Source: Microbacterium hydrocarbonoxydans
GTDB taxonomy: Bacteria > Actinomycetota > Actinomycetes > Actinomycetales > Microbacteriaceae
Direction: 5' to 3'
NCBI RefSeq assembly: GCF_023715885.1
Contig: NZ_JAMBOY010000007.1
Location: 62,001-126,000 of the forward strand
Length of the DNA stretch: 64,000 nucleotides
Position 1 is the first letter of the stretch. Each line of letters begins with the position of its first letter. The notes below the pieces were generated by a model, which had not been told where the DNA came from, did not search any database, and saw only the letters and a program-made list of their open reading frames with translations. Positions 25,958 through 36,033 of the stretch are shown one piece after another. The translations under genes and the position numbers were made by a program.

Positions 25958-28900
25958 GTGCAGCTCCATCGCCTCGAGGTCGAAGGGTTCGGTCCCTTCC
26001 GTGAACGCCAGATCGTCGATTTCGACGCATTCGCCGACGACGGCATCTTCCTGATCGAGGGTCGGACCGGCGCCGGGAAGTCGAGCATCCTCGACGCCGT
26101 GTGCTTCGGGCTCTATGGCGGCGTGCCCCGCTACGAGAGCGGAGACAAGCGCCTGCGCAGCGACCACTGCGAACCAGACGACGTCACGGAGGTCCTCGTC
26201 GAGTTCAGCACGCCCGCCGGGCGCTATCGCGTGCGGCGCTCGCCGGAGTACGAGAGGCCCAAGAAGCGCGGCGGTGGCATGACCGTTCAGGCAGCCGCCG
26301 TGCAGCTCGATGCGCTCGTCGGCGGCGAGTGGGTCGGCCTTGCCGCCAGGGAGAGGGAGGCCGCGTACGAGCTCGACGAGATCCTCCAGCTGAGCCGCGA
26401 GCAGTTCCTGCAGGTGATCCTCCTCGCCCAGAACCGGTTCTCGGAGTTCCTGCTCGCAGGCAGTCGCGAGCGCCAGGCACTGCTGCGCAGGCTGTTCGGC
26501 ACCGAGCGCTTCGAAGACGTGCAGGCACGATTCGACGAGCGTCGTCGTGCCGCCGAACAGGAGCTCGCCTCGGGTCTCGCCGTCGTAGCGGCGCGACTCG
26601 ACGAGGCCGAGCGGCTCGTCATGAGCGGGGGCCTCGCGAACGAGGAGCGCGAAGCCGTCGAGGGCGGGTCGCTGCGGGGCGAAGGAGCGATGCCGGTCGC
26701 CGCGCTCACGACCGAGCAGCGGCTCGACGAACTGGCCCTCGCCCGTGCACGAGCGGACTATCGCGCGGAGCGTCGGGCCGCGGAGCGGGAGGATGCTGCG
26801 ACGCGGTCGGCTGCGGCCGATGCGGCGCTGAGTACCGCCAGGGAGGAGCGCCGAGCTCAGCAGGAGCGCGACCGTGCCAGGCAGACGCTCGCGCGCCTCG
26901 AGGAGGTCGAGCCGCAGATCGTCGCAGCGCGCGAGGAGCTGTCGCGAGCGCGAGAAGCAGAGGCCTTGCGGACGATGATCGTGGCCGCGGCGCGCGCGGA
27001 CGCGGCGCTCGTACAGGCCGTCGAGGAGGAAGAGCGAGCGCAGCGCGATTGGGACGCTCATGCCGTCGACGCGGACGACCTCGCCTCGTGGGCGTCCGAG
27101 CGGACCCGCGAGACCGGGGCCTGGAGGCGCGCAGACGAGCTCGAGCGGTCGGCGTCGGCGCGCGAGTCCGAACTGCACCGGGCGGCGGAGGCCGTCACCG
27201 GCGCCGCGGATCGACTCGCGGCGGTCGACGCAGAAGGCGAGACCCTCCCGGTCCGACTCGATGAGACGACCCGCGAGCGCGACGCTCTCCGTCGCATCGC
27301 GGACCGATCGGACGACCTCGCCGCGGCTCTGCAGGGAGCGACGGGACGTGTGGCAGCCGCGCACGACGTGGTGCGGCTGGAGGCGGAGAGCGCGGCCGCA
27401 GAGCAGGATCTGGTCGCGGCCAGCTCGGTGCTCGCGGAGAGGCAGACGGAGCTCGCGCGCCTTCGGCAGCGTCGTCTCGACGGGTTCGCGGGTGAGCTCG
27501 CGAGCGCTCTCACCGACGGCGAGGCCTGCCCGGTGTGCGGTGCGCATGAGCACCCTGCTCCGGCGGAACACATCGATCCGGTGTCGGCCGACGACATCGT
27601 CGCCGCGGAGGCACGACGCGACGACGCCGTCGACATCGAGCGGTCGGCCGCCGAGAAGGTGGCGTCGCTGCGCGTCGAGGTCGCGGCCGCGAGCAGTCGC
27701 GCCGACGGGAGAGACGTCCGCACCGCGACTGACGAGCTGACCCGGGCGACAGACGAGCATGCTCAGAGTCTCGCCGCCGCCGAACGGGTGACCGCCCTCG
27801 ACCGACGCGCCGCCGAGCTGTCGGCGCGCATCGCCGGACTGCAGAGCGAGCGCGAATCGGCGGCCGCCGCGCTCGCGGCCGCACGCGAGACCCACGCGAT
27901 CGTCGAGCAGCGGGAGCTTGAGGCGGCGTCCGCGGTGGAGGACGCACGTGGAGCCTTCGCCTCGGTCGCCGAGAGGATCGCCGCGGCGGAACGCGAGGTC
28001 ACCGATGCGCGCACGCTCATCGAGGCGACCGACGAACGAGCGCGACGCGCTGACGCCGCGGCATCGGCCGCCCAGGAACTGAGCACAGCGCTCGACGCCT
28101 CCGCGTTCGACGACGCGAGCGCCGCCGAGGCCGCGCTCCGCTCGCCTCTCGTGCAGGCCGAGCTCGAATCACGCGTCTCCCAGCACGCCGTCGAGCGTGA
28201 GAAGGAACGGGCGATCCTCCTCGACCTCGAACTTCGGACCCTGCCCGAGGAGCCGATCGACCTCGACCCGATCGAGCAGCGTTCCGCCGAGGCGAGATCG
28301 CTGTGGTCGACGGCCGTGGCCGACGCGGAGCGCGCCGCTGCGCTCGCCGAGCAGCTGGGAGCCCTCATCGGCTCCGCGTCCGCGGCTCACGCGGAGAGCG
28401 CCGTGGGCGCCGCCGATTTCGAGGTGCTGCGAGGGCTCGCCGACGCGTTGGCAGGTCGCGGCGCGAACACCCGCAAGATGACCCTCGAGACCTTCGTGCT
28501 GGCCGCCGAGCTCGAGGAGATCGTCGAGGCGGCGAATCGTCGCCTGGCCGACATGTCCACCGGACGGTACCAGCTGCGCCACTCCGATGCGCTCGCCGCG
28601 CGGGGCGCCGCGTCCGGCCTCGGCATCGTCGTGTTCGACGCCTACACGGGTCAGACCCGTCCCGCGCAGTCGCTCTCCGGTGGCGAGACGTTCCTGAGCT
28701 CGCTCGCGCTCGCACTCGGGCTCGCCGAGGTCGTCACCGCGCGAGCCGGCGGCATCCGTCTCGACACCCTCTTCATCGACGAGGGCTTCGGATCACTCGA
28801 CGGCGATACGCTCGACGTCGCCATGCGCACGCTCGACGAGCTGCGTCAGGGCGGCCGAACCGTCGGCGTCATCAGTCACGTCGAAGCGATGCAGGAGCAG

Positions 28901-28963
28901 ATCCCGGCTCAGCTGTCCGTGCGCGCCACGCCGAACGGTCCGAGCGTGATCGAGACGCGCTGA
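25958..28963 (+). CDS. sbcC: Exonuclease subunit SbcC (Rad50-like ATPase)
   Basis: SMC-like ATPase of 1001 residues, partner of SbcD. Walker A is GRTGAGKSS (about residues 34-42). Two very long coiled coils rich in Ala, Glu and Arg flank the zinc hook ACPVCGAHEHPAP, whose cysteines lie near residues 524 and 527, the middle of the protein. The C-terminal ATPase half has QSLSGGETFLSSLALALG and LFIDEGFGSLD. The GTG at 25958 is chosen for the GGAG 7 bases upstream; the long upstream reading frame is antisense or overlapping noise within sbcD. Size agrees with the family. Confidence 0.96.
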   Translation: MQLHRLEVEGFGPFRERQIVDFDAFADDGIFLIEGRTGAGKSSILDAVCFGLYGGVPRYESGDKRLRSDHCEPDDVTEVLVEFSTPAGRYRVRRSPEYERPKKRGGGMTVQAAAVQLDALVGGEWVGLAAREREAAYELDEILQLSREQFLQVILLAQNRFSEFLLAGSRERQALLRRLFGTERFEDVQARFDERRRAAEQELASGLAVVAARLDEAERLVMSGGLANEEREAVEGGSLRGEGAMPVAALTTEQRLDELALARARADYRAERRAAEREDAATRSAAADAALSTAREERRAQQERDRARQTLARLEEVEPQIVAAREELSRAREAEALRTMIVAAARADAALVQAVEEEERAQRDWDAHAVDADDLASWASERTRETGAWRRADELERSASARESELHRAAEAVTGAADRLAAVDAEGETLPVRLDETTRERDALRRIADRSDDLAAALQGATGRVAAAHDVVRLEAESAAAEQDLVAASSVLAERQTELARLRQRRLDGFAGELASALTDGEACPVCGAHEHPAPAEHIDPVSADDIVAAEARRDDAVDIERSAAEKVASLRVEVAAASSRADGRDVRTATDELTRATDEHAQSLAAAERVTALDRRAAELSARIAGLQSERESAAAALAAARETHAIVEQRELEAASAVEDARGAFASVAERIAAAEREVTDARTLIEATDERARRADAAASAAQELSTALDASAFDDASAAEAALRSPLVQAELESRVSQHAVEREKERAILLDLELRTLPEEPIDLDPIEQRSAEARSLWSTAVADAERAAALAEQLGALIGSASAAHAESAVGAADFEVLRGLADALAGRGANTRKMTLETFVLAAELEEIVEAANRRLADMSTGRYQLRHSDALAARGAASGLGIVVFDAYTGQTRPAQSLSGGETFLSSLALALGLAEVVTARAGGIRLDTLFIDEGFGSLDGDTLDVAMRTLDELRQGGRTVGVISHVEAMQEQIPAQLSVRATPNGPSVIETR

Positions 28964-28966
28964 GCG

Positions 28967-29524
28967 TCAGACGCCGTACTCCTGGCGGATCGTCTCGCGC
29001 AGCATCACGCTGCAGCGGGCGATCGCGGCGCGGAAGTCGACGAGCGCTCCGTCCTCGGCGCGGTCCGAGATCGCTCTGAACGCGCGGATCGGCACGTCGA
29101 ACTGCTGAGCGACCCAGATGTACGCGTACGTCTCCATGTCGACGAGCCCGGCGCCGGAAGGGCGGATGACCGCGGTGATCCCCGCATCGCCGACGAAGCT
29201 GTCTCCCGTCGCGATGAGCACGCCCTCGCGGCCCGTCGACACGCGAGCGGGGAGGGACACGTGCTGTCCGGCGACACCCTCGAGATCGAAGACGTCGTGC
29301 TGCAGCGCGCTGCCGATCTCGTGCACCACGGTGTCCAGCTCCGGGTCGATGCCGCCGGCGGTGCCGACGACCACGATCTCCTCGTAATCCTTCGCGGACA
29401 GTGCTCGCGTCAGTGCGTAGGTCGCCTGCATCTTGCCCTCGCCGGTGACGAGCTGATCGAACCCTTCGAGTTCGTCGGGGAACGCTTCGAGTTCGGATGC
29501 CATCGCGGCGACGAGGAGTCTCAC
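28967..29524 (-). CDS. MTA/SAH nucleosidase-like phosphorylase-superfamily protein
   Basis: A 185-residue member of the PNP/UDP phosphorylase superfamily, probably a nucleosidase for methylthioadenosine or S-adenosylhomocysteine, or a relative with another nucleoside. Key parts are VVVGTAGGI, IATGDSFV and VDMETYAYIWVAQQFDVPI followed by FRAISD, where the Met-Glu pair binds ribose and the Asp is catalytic. It is shorter than typical MtnN (about 230 residues), so the substrate is uncertain. The GTG at 29524 lies 6 bases after GAGAAT, a leaderless start. It is convergent with sbcC. Confidence 0.82.
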   Translation of the reverse strand: MRLLVAAMASELEAFPDELEGFDQLVTGEGKMQATYALTRALSAKDYEEIVVVGTAGGIDPELDTVVHEIGSALQHDVFDLEGVAGQHVSLPARVSTGREGVLIATGDSFVGDAGITAVIRPSGAGLVDMETYAYIWVAQQFDVPIRAFRAISDRAEDGALVDFRAAIARCSVMLRETIRQEYGV

Positions 29525-29636
29525 CCCTCCATTCTCCCATCGCCCGTGCACGGCTCGCCGCGGCTCCGCGCCCCGCGGGTCATTCCGGTGTAACACTGGG
29601 GGAGGATACTGATGTCGACAAGACCGGAGGACCGCC

Positions 29637-30455
29637 ATGACCCTGCAGAAGCAGATCGCAGAAGCCCTCGGCGTGCAGTCCGAGATCGACCCGGAGGCCG
29701 AAGTCGAACGCCGCGTGCAGTTCCTCGTCGACTATCTGCGCACGACCGGGGCCAAGGGTTTCGTCCTCGGCATCTCGGGAGGTCAGGATTCCACTCTGGC
29801 GGGCAGGCTCGCTCAGCTCGCGGTCGAGCGCGTGCGAGCAGAGGGAGGCGAGGCGAAGTTCCTCGCCGTCCGGCTCCCGTACCGGGTGCAGCACGACGCT
29901 GACGACGCGGCGGCCGCACTGGCATTCATCGAGCCCGACGCATCGGTCGAGGTGAACATCCAGAACGGAGTCGACGGCGTCGAGGCCGACATCGAGTTCG
30001 CCGTCACGAGCGACATCACCGATTTCAACCGCGGGAACATCAAGGCGCGTCTGCGCATGGTGACCCAGTACGCCCTCGCTGGTCATGACGGACTGCTCGT
30101 GATCGGCACCGACCATGCGGCGGAGGCCGTCACGGGTTTCTACACGAAGTTCGGCGATGGTGCGGCCGACATCCTGCCGCTCTCGGGCCTGACCAAGCGG
30201 CAGGGGCGTTCCCTGCTCCTGCATCTCGACGCGCCGGAACGACTCGCGTACAAGGTGCCGACGGCAGACCTGCTCGACGGGCAGCCCGGACGCGCGGACG
30301 AGGACGAGCTGGGCCTCACCTACGAGCAGATCGACGCGTTCCTCGAGGGTGAGGACGTCGATCCGGAGGTCGCCGGGCGCATCGAGTCCCGGTACCTCGC
30401 GACGCAGCACAAGCGGCACCTCCCGGTGACGCCGGACGACACCTGGTGGCGCTGA
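29637..30455 (+). CDS. nadE: Ammonia-dependent NAD+ synthetase
   Basis: Homodimeric synthetase of 272 residues that amidates deamido-NAD+ with ammonia and ATP, the last step of NAD+ synthesis. The PP-loop is [15 protein letters not shown]; other family blocks are [45 protein letters not shown] and [18 protein letters not shown] C-terminus ([20 protein letters not shown]). There is no glutaminase domain, so it is the short form. GGAGG lies 7 bases before the ATG. Confidence 0.97.
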   Translation: MTLQKQIAEALGVQSEIDPEAEVERRVQFLVDYLRTTGAKGFVLGISGGQDSTLAGRLAQLAVERVRAEGGEAKFLAVRLPYRVQHDADDAAAALAFIEPDASVEVNIQNGVDGVEADIEFAVTSDITDFNRGNIKARLRMVTQYALAGHDGLLVIGTDHAAEAVTGFYTKFGDGAADILPLSGLTKRQGRSLLLHLDAPERLAYKVPTADLLDGQPGRADEDELGLTYEQIDAFLEGEDVDPEVAGRIESRYLATQHKRHLPVTPDDTWWR

Positions 30456-30529
30456 CCGGTCCGACTCGACGGAGTTCCCGTGTCGGATGCCGCGGCTAGG
30501 GTCGAATCATCCGAAGGAACGGGAGAAAC

Positions 30530-33500
30530 GTGCGGATCGACACCCTGGCGCAGCGCGTCATCTGGAGCGCGAGCGACCTCAAGGCGGCGGCCGAGTGCGA
30601 GTTCGCCTGGTGTCGCGCGATCGACGCGAAGCTCGGGCGCGTACCCGCGGTCGATGAGCCGGAAGACGCCACTCTGGCCCGGGCGGCCCGCCTCGGCGAC
30701 GTGCATGAGCAGAACGTGCTCGAGCGGTACATCGCGGAGCTCGGAGAGGAGCGCGTGCGCCAGGTCGAGAAGGTGTCGTCGGTCGACGCCGACGCTCTCT
30801 CCGCCGCCGTCGCAGAGACGATCGCGGCTCTCGATTCCGACGCGCTCATCGTTTTCCAGGCGGCGTTCTCGACCGACGAGTTCGTGGGGTTCGCCGACTT
30901 CTTGAAGCGCGACGACGACGGCCGCTGGCGGGTGCAGGACTCGAAGCTCGCCCGTACGGCGCGGGTCACAGCACTCATGCAGCTGGCGGCATATGTCGAT
31001 CAGCTCGATCGACTGGGTGTACCGCGCTCCGACGAGGTCGACCTGATCCTCGGCGACGGCAGCGTCAGCACGCATCGCGTCGATGACCTGCTGCCCCTGT
31101 TCCAGGTGCGCCGTGCGCGGCTCCGTGCGCTCATCGCCGACCGTCGCATCGACGATCCGAGTCCCGGTGCAGCGCTCGCCTGGGGAGACGATCGCGGAGA
31201 ACTCGACGTCATCGCGTGCGGTCGCTGCGCGACCTGCGAGGAGCAGGTGATCGCCCACCGCGACCTGCTGATGGTCGCGCGGATGAGGCCGGTTCAGCGC
31301 GCACGTCTGCGCGCGGCCGGTATCGAGACCATCGACGCGCTCGCCGAGGCGACGGCCGCGCCCGAGGGCATGAACGTCGATACCTTCGAGACGCTGCGCT
31401 CGCAGGCGCGTGTGCAGCTGCGGGCGGATGCCGAGGGCGCAGCCGCCTACGACGTGCACTACGCCGCTGCGATACACACACTGCCGGTGCCGAGCCACGG
31501 CGACATCTTCTTCGACTTCGAGGGCGATCCGCTGTACACCGAGCCGGCACTCGACGGTCGACCGCACTGGGGACTCGACTATCTCTTCGGCTGGGTGGAC
31601 AACCACGACCAGTACTCCGCGTTGTGGGCGCACGACTTCGCGGCCGAGAAGCAGGCCTTCGAGCAGTTCCTCGATTTCGTGAAGCTCCGCCGCACCACCC
31701 ACCCCGGCATGCACATCTACCACTACGCCCCCTATGAGACCTCGCACCTCATCGCGATGGCGGCTCGCTACGGTGTGCGCGAGGCCGAGGTCGACAGGCT
31801 TCTGCGCGAGGGAGTGTTCGTCGATCTCTACCCGCTCGTGCTGCGGACGGTGCGGGTCGGGTCACGCTCGTACTCGATCAAGAAGCTCGAGCCGCTCTAC
31901 ATGGGCGACGATGTGCGCACGAGCGATGTGCAGAAGGGCGATGACTCGATCGTGCAGTACGTCGCGGCCCGCGAGCTCGCCGCGGCGGGAGAGCAGGCGG
32001 AGGCGGATGCCGTACTCGCCGACCTCGCCGACTACAACCGGTACGACTGCGTCTCGACCAGGCGCCTCCGTGACTGGCTGATCGAGATCGCGCGCCGCGA
32101 GGGTGTGAATCCGGCCCCGCCCGACGAGGCGGACGAGGTGATCTACGAGCCGTCGCCGCGCTCCGTCGCGCTGCTGGCCGACGCCGAGCAAGCCGCCGCG
32201 GACGGCGACGGCCAGGTGCACCGCATCGCGGCCGCGGCGATCGACTACTTCCTCCGTGAGGCCAAGAGCTTCTGGGTCTCGCACTTCCAGCGGCTGCGTG
32301 AGCCCGTCACGATGTGGGACGGCACGCGCGACGTGGTCCGCGTCGACCGCCTCGCCTCCCGGGTGGTTCGTGAGTGGAGCGTGGGAGAGGGGCGTCGCGT
32401 GATGTCTCGCGACATCGAGATCCGTGGCGAGGTATCGCCCGGCACGACGCTCGGTGAGGGCGGCCAACCGTTCGCGCTCTACGAGGTGCCCGCGCCGTTC
32501 GACCTCGAGGTGCCGTCGCGCGCCGTGCATGTGCCGCACACGGTGACGATCACCGATGTGCTGGACGACGGGTACCTCATCACCGAGTCGGCGATCCAGG
32601 GGCAGACCTGGGACGAACTGCCGCTCGCGCTGACACCTGCCGCACCGCCGCGCGTCGCGTCATTGCAGGGCGCGATAGACGAGTGGGCGGATGCCGTGCA
32701 TTCCGCCGCTCCCGGGTACCCGCGGGACGCGGCCACCGACGTGCTGCGTCGCATCCCGCCACGGACGCGCTCAGGAGGAAGCCTTCCCGCCCAGGGGAAC
32801 GACACGGTCGATGCGATCGTCCGAGCCGTTCTCGATCTCGACGACAGCTACCTCGCCGTCCAGGGCCCTCCGGGAACCGGGAAGACGTACACGGGATCGC
32901 AGGTCATCGCGCGACTCGTGAACGAACACGGGTACCGTATCGGCGTCGTGGCCCAGTCGCACTCGATCATCGAGAACCTGCTCGAACGCGTGGTCGCCGA
33001 CGGGGTGCCGCCCGGTCAGGTGGGGAAGGCTCCGAAGGACCCGTCGGCCGAGCCGGGATACACGATCATCCCGAAGACGGGCATGGCATCGTTCCTCGCC
33101 GAGAACGAGGGCCGAGGCGTCGTCGTCGGCGGCACGGCCTGGGATTTCAGCAACACGACCAGGATTGAGCGTCACGGCCTCGACCTCCTCGTCGTCGACG
33201 AGGCCGGTCAGTTCTCGCTCGCGTCGACGATCGCGGTCGCAGCGGGTGCGAAGAACCTGCTGCTCCTCGGTGACCCGCAGCAGCTGCCGCAAGTGAGCCA
33301 GGGGGCGCACCCAGAGCCCGTCGACACGTCGGCGCTCGGCTGGGTCATGGATGGTGACGAGGTCGTGCGGCCGGAGTTCGGATACTTCCTCGAACGCTCG
33401 TGGCGCATGCACCCGTTCGTCGCAGCTCCGGTCTCACGCCTTGCCTACGCCGGCCGCCTGGCGTCGGCGCCGGGCACGGAGAAGCGCGAGATCGAGGGCA

Positions 33501-33997
33501 TCGATCCCGGGCTGCATGTGGTCCCACTGCGTCATCGCGGCAACGCCACGCAGTCGCCCGAAGAAGCCGCCGAGGTGGTGGCGCTGGTCCGTGACCTGCT
33601 CGGTCGCACCGTCACCGATCACACCGCCGCGACCCGGACTCGTCCGCTAGGACAGAGCGACATCATCGTCGTCACGCCGTACAACGCACAGCGACAGCTC
33701 GTGCACGACGCTCTCGCCGCGGCGGGGTTCCCCGACGTGCCCGTCGGCACCGTCGACAACTTCCAGGGCAAGGAAGCGGTCGTCTCGATCACGTCCCTCG
33801 CAGCGTCGAGTGGCAAGGATGCGCCGCGCGGACCGGAATTCCTCCTCATGCAGAATCGTCTGAACGTCGCCATCTCCCGGGCGCAGGTTGCGGCCTACCT
33901 GATCCATTCACCGGCACTTCTCGACGACCTCCCGCGCACACCGGAGGGTGTCGCCCGGTTGAGCGCGTTCGCGCGCCTCGTGGGAGCTGCCGAATGA
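30530..33997 (+). CDS. TM0106-family RecB-like nuclease / DEDD exonuclease / SF1 helicase
   Basis: A 1155-residue multidomain DNA enzyme. Residues 1-240 form a RecB/Cas4-like nuclease: FADFL, VQDSKLAR and ALMQLAAYVDQL are the D, D-x-K and Q-x3-Y motifs, and Cys23, Cys28, Cys230, Cys233 and Cys236 could hold an Fe-S cluster. Residues about 320-510 resemble an RNase H-like DEDD exonuclease (IFFDFEGDPLY, YNRYDC). The C-terminal half is a Upf1/Dna2-like SF1 helicase with Walker A GPPGTGKT (about 779-786), VVDEAGQFS (about 890) and NVAISRAQ. TAGGGT at 30497-30502 and GGGAG precede the GTG start. It overlaps the next gene by 4 bases. Role in DNA repair or RNA processing is inferred. Confidence 0.9.
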   Translation: MRIDTLAQRVIWSASDLKAAAECEFAWCRAIDAKLGRVPAVDEPEDATLARAARLGDVHEQNVLERYIAELGEERVRQVEKVSSVDADALSAAVAETIAALDSDALIVFQAAFSTDEFVGFADFLKRDDDGRWRVQDSKLARTARVTALMQLAAYVDQLDRLGVPRSDEVDLILGDGSVSTHRVDDLLPLFQVRRARLRALIADRRIDDPSPGAALAWGDDRGELDVIACGRCATCEEQVIAHRDLLMVARMRPVQRARLRAAGIETIDALAEATAAPEGMNVDTFETLRSQARVQLRADAEGAAAYDVHYAAAIHTLPVPSHGDIFFDFEGDPLYTEPALDGRPHWGLDYLFGWVDNHDQYSALWAHDFAAEKQAFEQFLDFVKLRRTTHPGMHIYHYAPYETSHLIAMAARYGVREAEVDRLLREGVFVDLYPLVLRTVRVGSRSYSIKKLEPLYMGDDVRTSDVQKGDDSIVQYVAARELAAAGEQAEADAVLADLADYNRYDCVSTRRLRDWLIEIARREGVNPAPPDEADEVIYEPSPRSVALLADAEQAAADGDGQVHRIAAAAIDYFLREAKSFWVSHFQRLREPVTMWDGTRDVVRVDRLASRVVREWSVGEGRRVMSRDIEIRGEVSPGTTLGEGGQPFALYEVPAPFDLEVPSRAVHVPHTVTITDVLDDGYLITESAIQGQTWDELPLALTPAAPPRVASLQGAIDEWADAVHSAAPGYPRDAATDVLRRIPPRTRSGGSLPAQGNDTVDAIVRAVLDLDDSYLAVQGPPGTGKTYTGSQVIARLVNEHGYRIGVVAQSHSIIENLLERVVADGVPPGQVGKAPKDPSAEPGYTIIPKTGMASFLAENEGRGVVVGGTAWDFSNTTRIERHGLDLLVVDEAGQFSLASTIAVAAGAKNLLLLGDPQQLPQVSQGAHPEPVDTSALGWVMDGDEVVRPEFGYFLERSWRMHPFVAAPVSRLAYAGRLASAPGTEKREIEGIDPGLHVVPLRHRGNATQSPEEAAEVVALVRDLLGRTVTDHTAATRTRPLGQSDIIVVTPYNAQRQLVHDALAAAGFPDVPVGTVDNFQGKEAVVSITSLAASSGKDAPRGPEFLLMQNRLNVAISRAQVAAYLIHSPALLDDLPRTPEGVARLSAFARLVGAAE

Positions 33998-34782
33998 GCC
34001 ACGCCGCGCCGACTGGACACACCACCGAACAGATCCTGCGGGCCTCCGCCGCGTGGGCGTGGTTCCCGCGCGACAGCGAGCAGGAGAAGACCCACCTGCA
34101 GCTGGTGCGCTACCCGGCGCGATTCGGCGGTGGAGTCCGAGGATCGCAGGTCGACTCGCAGTCCGACCCGGGTACGGTGATCGACGACGCGCTGGCGCGC
34201 ACGAAGTCGTGGGGCGAGACCGTGTTCACGTTCTGGACCAATGCCTCTGACTCGCCCGACCTCGAGTACGAACTCCGACGTCGGGGTGCGGCCCACGTCG
34301 ACACGGTGGCCGTCTTCGCGCGCGCGATCGACGGCCCCGTCATAGAGGTGCCTCCGGGGGTCACCGCGGAGATCGTGCGCACTCTCGACCAGGTGCGAGA
34401 CGTCGACAGCGTGAACGTGCCGGTGTGGGAGCAGAGCGCACTCGACGACGACGGATTGCGCACCGAGCTCGCCGAAATCACGGCCGCGCTGGACGCCGGA
34501 GAAGGTCTCCGCGTGCTGGCTCGTATCGACGGACGCCCCGTCAGCACTGGCGGCTGCACCATCGTCGACGGCGTCGCCCGGCTCTGGGGTGCTGCGACGG
34601 TGGAGCATGCACGCGGACGCGGGGCGTATCGTGCAGTGCTCGCCGAACGTCTCCGCGCAAGCGCCGAGAGAGGCGCGATCACGGCGCTCGTGAAAGGCCG
34701 CGTGTCGACCTCGGCCCCGATCCTCCGGCGTGCGGGATTCGTGCACTACGGCGACGAGCGGGGGTACCGCCTGGCGGTGTGA
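33994..34782 (+). CDS. GNAT-family N-acetyltransferase
   Basis: A 262-residue protein whose C-terminal half is a GCN5-related acetyltransferase domain (VLARIDGRPVSTGGCTIV, then LWGAATVEHARGRGAYRAVL, where RGRGAYR is the acetyl-CoA loop, and ILRRAGFVHYGDERGYRL). The N-terminal half, with DNA-free sequence such as EQEKTHLQLVRYPAR, may be a degenerate second domain. Translation is coupled to the helicase gene by a 4-base overlap (ATGA). The substrate is unknown; the coupling is curious but also seen between unrelated genes in this genome. Confidence 0.87.
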   Translation: MSHAAPTGHTTEQILRASAAWAWFPRDSEQEKTHLQLVRYPARFGGGVRGSQVDSQSDPGTVIDDALARTKSWGETVFTFWTNASDSPDLEYELRRRGAAHVDTVAVFARAIDGPVIEVPPGVTAEIVRTLDQVRDVDSVNVPVWEQSALDDDGLRTELAEITAALDAGEGLRVLARIDGRPVSTGGCTIVDGVARLWGAATVEHARGRGAYRAVLAERLRASAERGAITALVKGRVSTSAPILRRAGFVHYGDERGYRLAV

Positions 34783-34855
34783 GGGTCCGGCTGAGACTCG
34801 GAGCGGGCTCAGAACGGGTCGGCAGCCCGGGCCGGGCGCAGACCGCGGGCCGGAC

Positions 34856-35488
34856 TCAGACCGTGCCGTACAGACGATCTCCCGCGTCGCCGAGGCCGGG
34901 AACGATGTAGCCCTTCTCGTTCAGTCGCTCGTCGAGGGCGCCGAGCACGAGCGTCACATCGCGGTCGCCGGCCATCTCCTCGATCGCGGCGACGCCCTCG
35001 GGGGTGCCGAGCAGGCAGATCGCCGTGACGTCCTTGGCCCCGCGATCAAACAGGAACTGAATCGCGGCCGCGAGCGAACCGCCGGTGGCGAGCATCGGGT
35101 CGATCGCGAAGCACTGGCGGTCGCTGAGATCCTCGGGAAGGCGCTCGGCGTAGGTCGTGGGCTCGAACGTCTGCTCGTCGCGCACCATCCCGAGGAAGCC
35201 GACCTCCGCGGTGGGCAGCAGCTTGACGAGGCCCTCGAGCATTCCGAGACCGGCGCGCAGGATCGGGACGACGATGGGGCGCGGCTCCGAGATCTTCACG
35301 CCCATGGTCGTGGTGACGGGGGTCGTGATCTCGATCGGGCTGACCTTGACGCTGCGGGTCGCCTCATATGCGAGGAGCGTCACGAGCTCCTCGGTGAGCT
35401 GACGGAACACCGGCGACGGGGTGCGATGGTCGCGCAGCACCGAGAGCTTGTGGGTGACGAGAGGGTGGTCGGCGACGTGGACACGCAT
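34856..35488 (-). CDS. upp: Uracil phosphoribosyltransferase
   Basis: Pyrimidine salvage enzyme of 210 residues that makes UMP from uracil and PRPP. Visible family blocks are [48 protein letters not shown] (PRPP loop) and [14 protein letters not shown]. The ATG at 35488 lies 6 bases after TAGCCT, a leaderless start, and is divergent from tadA across 59 bases. Confidence 0.97.
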   Translation of the reverse strand: MRVHVADHPLVTHKLSVLRDHRTPSPVFRQLTEELVTLLAYEATRSVKVSPIEITTPVTTTMGVKISEPRPIVVPILRAGLGMLEGLVKLLPTAEVGFLGMVRDEQTFEPTTYAERLPEDLSDRQCFAIDPMLATGGSLAAAIQFLFDRGAKDVTAICLLGTPEGVAAIEEMAGDRDVTLVLGALDERLNEKGYIVPGLGDAGDRLYGTV

Positions 35489-35547
35489 GAATACAGGCTA
35501 ATGCGCCGCAGCCCCGCGCACGACATCGGACCGCATAGGCTCGACGC

Positions 35548-36003
35548 ATGACCGAGGCCGACACGACAGCGATGCAGCGCGCACTCCAGCTCGCCGCCGA
35601 GGCGGCACGGGCCGAAGAGATCCCGGTCGGCGCGGTCGTGCTCGACCCGGACGGTCGCATCGTCGCCGAGGGGCGCAACACCCGCGAAGAGACCCATGAT
35701 CCGACCGGGCACGCCGAGATCGAGGCGCTGCGGCGCGCTGCGGCATCCGTCGGCTCCTGGAATCTGCAGGGTCACACCCTGGTGGTCACCCTCGAGCCGT
35801 GCGTGATGTGCGCGGGCGCGATCCTGCAGGCGCGCATCGCGCGCGTCGTCTTCGGCGCGTGGGACGACAAGGCCGGCGCGGCGGGGTCGATGTACGACGT
35901 GCTCCGCGATCGGCGATTGCCCTACCGCGCCGAGGTCGTCGCGGGAATCGAGGCGGATGCCGCCACGGCACTGCTCCGGGAGTTCTTCGAGCAGCGGCGC
36001 TGA
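35548..36003 (+). CDS. tadA: tRNA-specific adenosine deaminase
   Basis: Zinc deaminase of 151 residues that converts A34 of tRNA-Arg(ACG) to inosine. The active site is GHAEIEAL (His and catalytic Glu) and EPCVMCAGAI (two Cys), with the C-terminal FFEQRR helix of the family. TAGGCT lies exactly 6 bases before the ATG at 35548, so the message is probably leaderless. It is divergent from upp. Confidence 0.96.
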   Translation: MTEADTTAMQRALQLAAEAARAEEIPVGAVVLDPDGRIVAEGRNTREETHDPTGHAEIEALRRAAASVGSWNLQGHTLVVTLEPCVMCAGAILQARIARVVFGAWDDKAGAAGSMYDVLRDRRLPYRAEVVAGIEADAATALLREFFEQRR

Positions 36004-36033
36004 CCGGGATCGATCAGCGCGCACGCCGCACAG

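Noticed and set aside
25790..27895. 701-codon minus-strand ORF over sbcC
   Set aside because: Entirely antisense to sbcC, which carries a zinc hook and ATPase motifs.
34783..34855. Degenerate direct repeats between GNAT gene and upp
   Set aside because: Short, imperfect and confined to 70 bases; no structure that I could defend.
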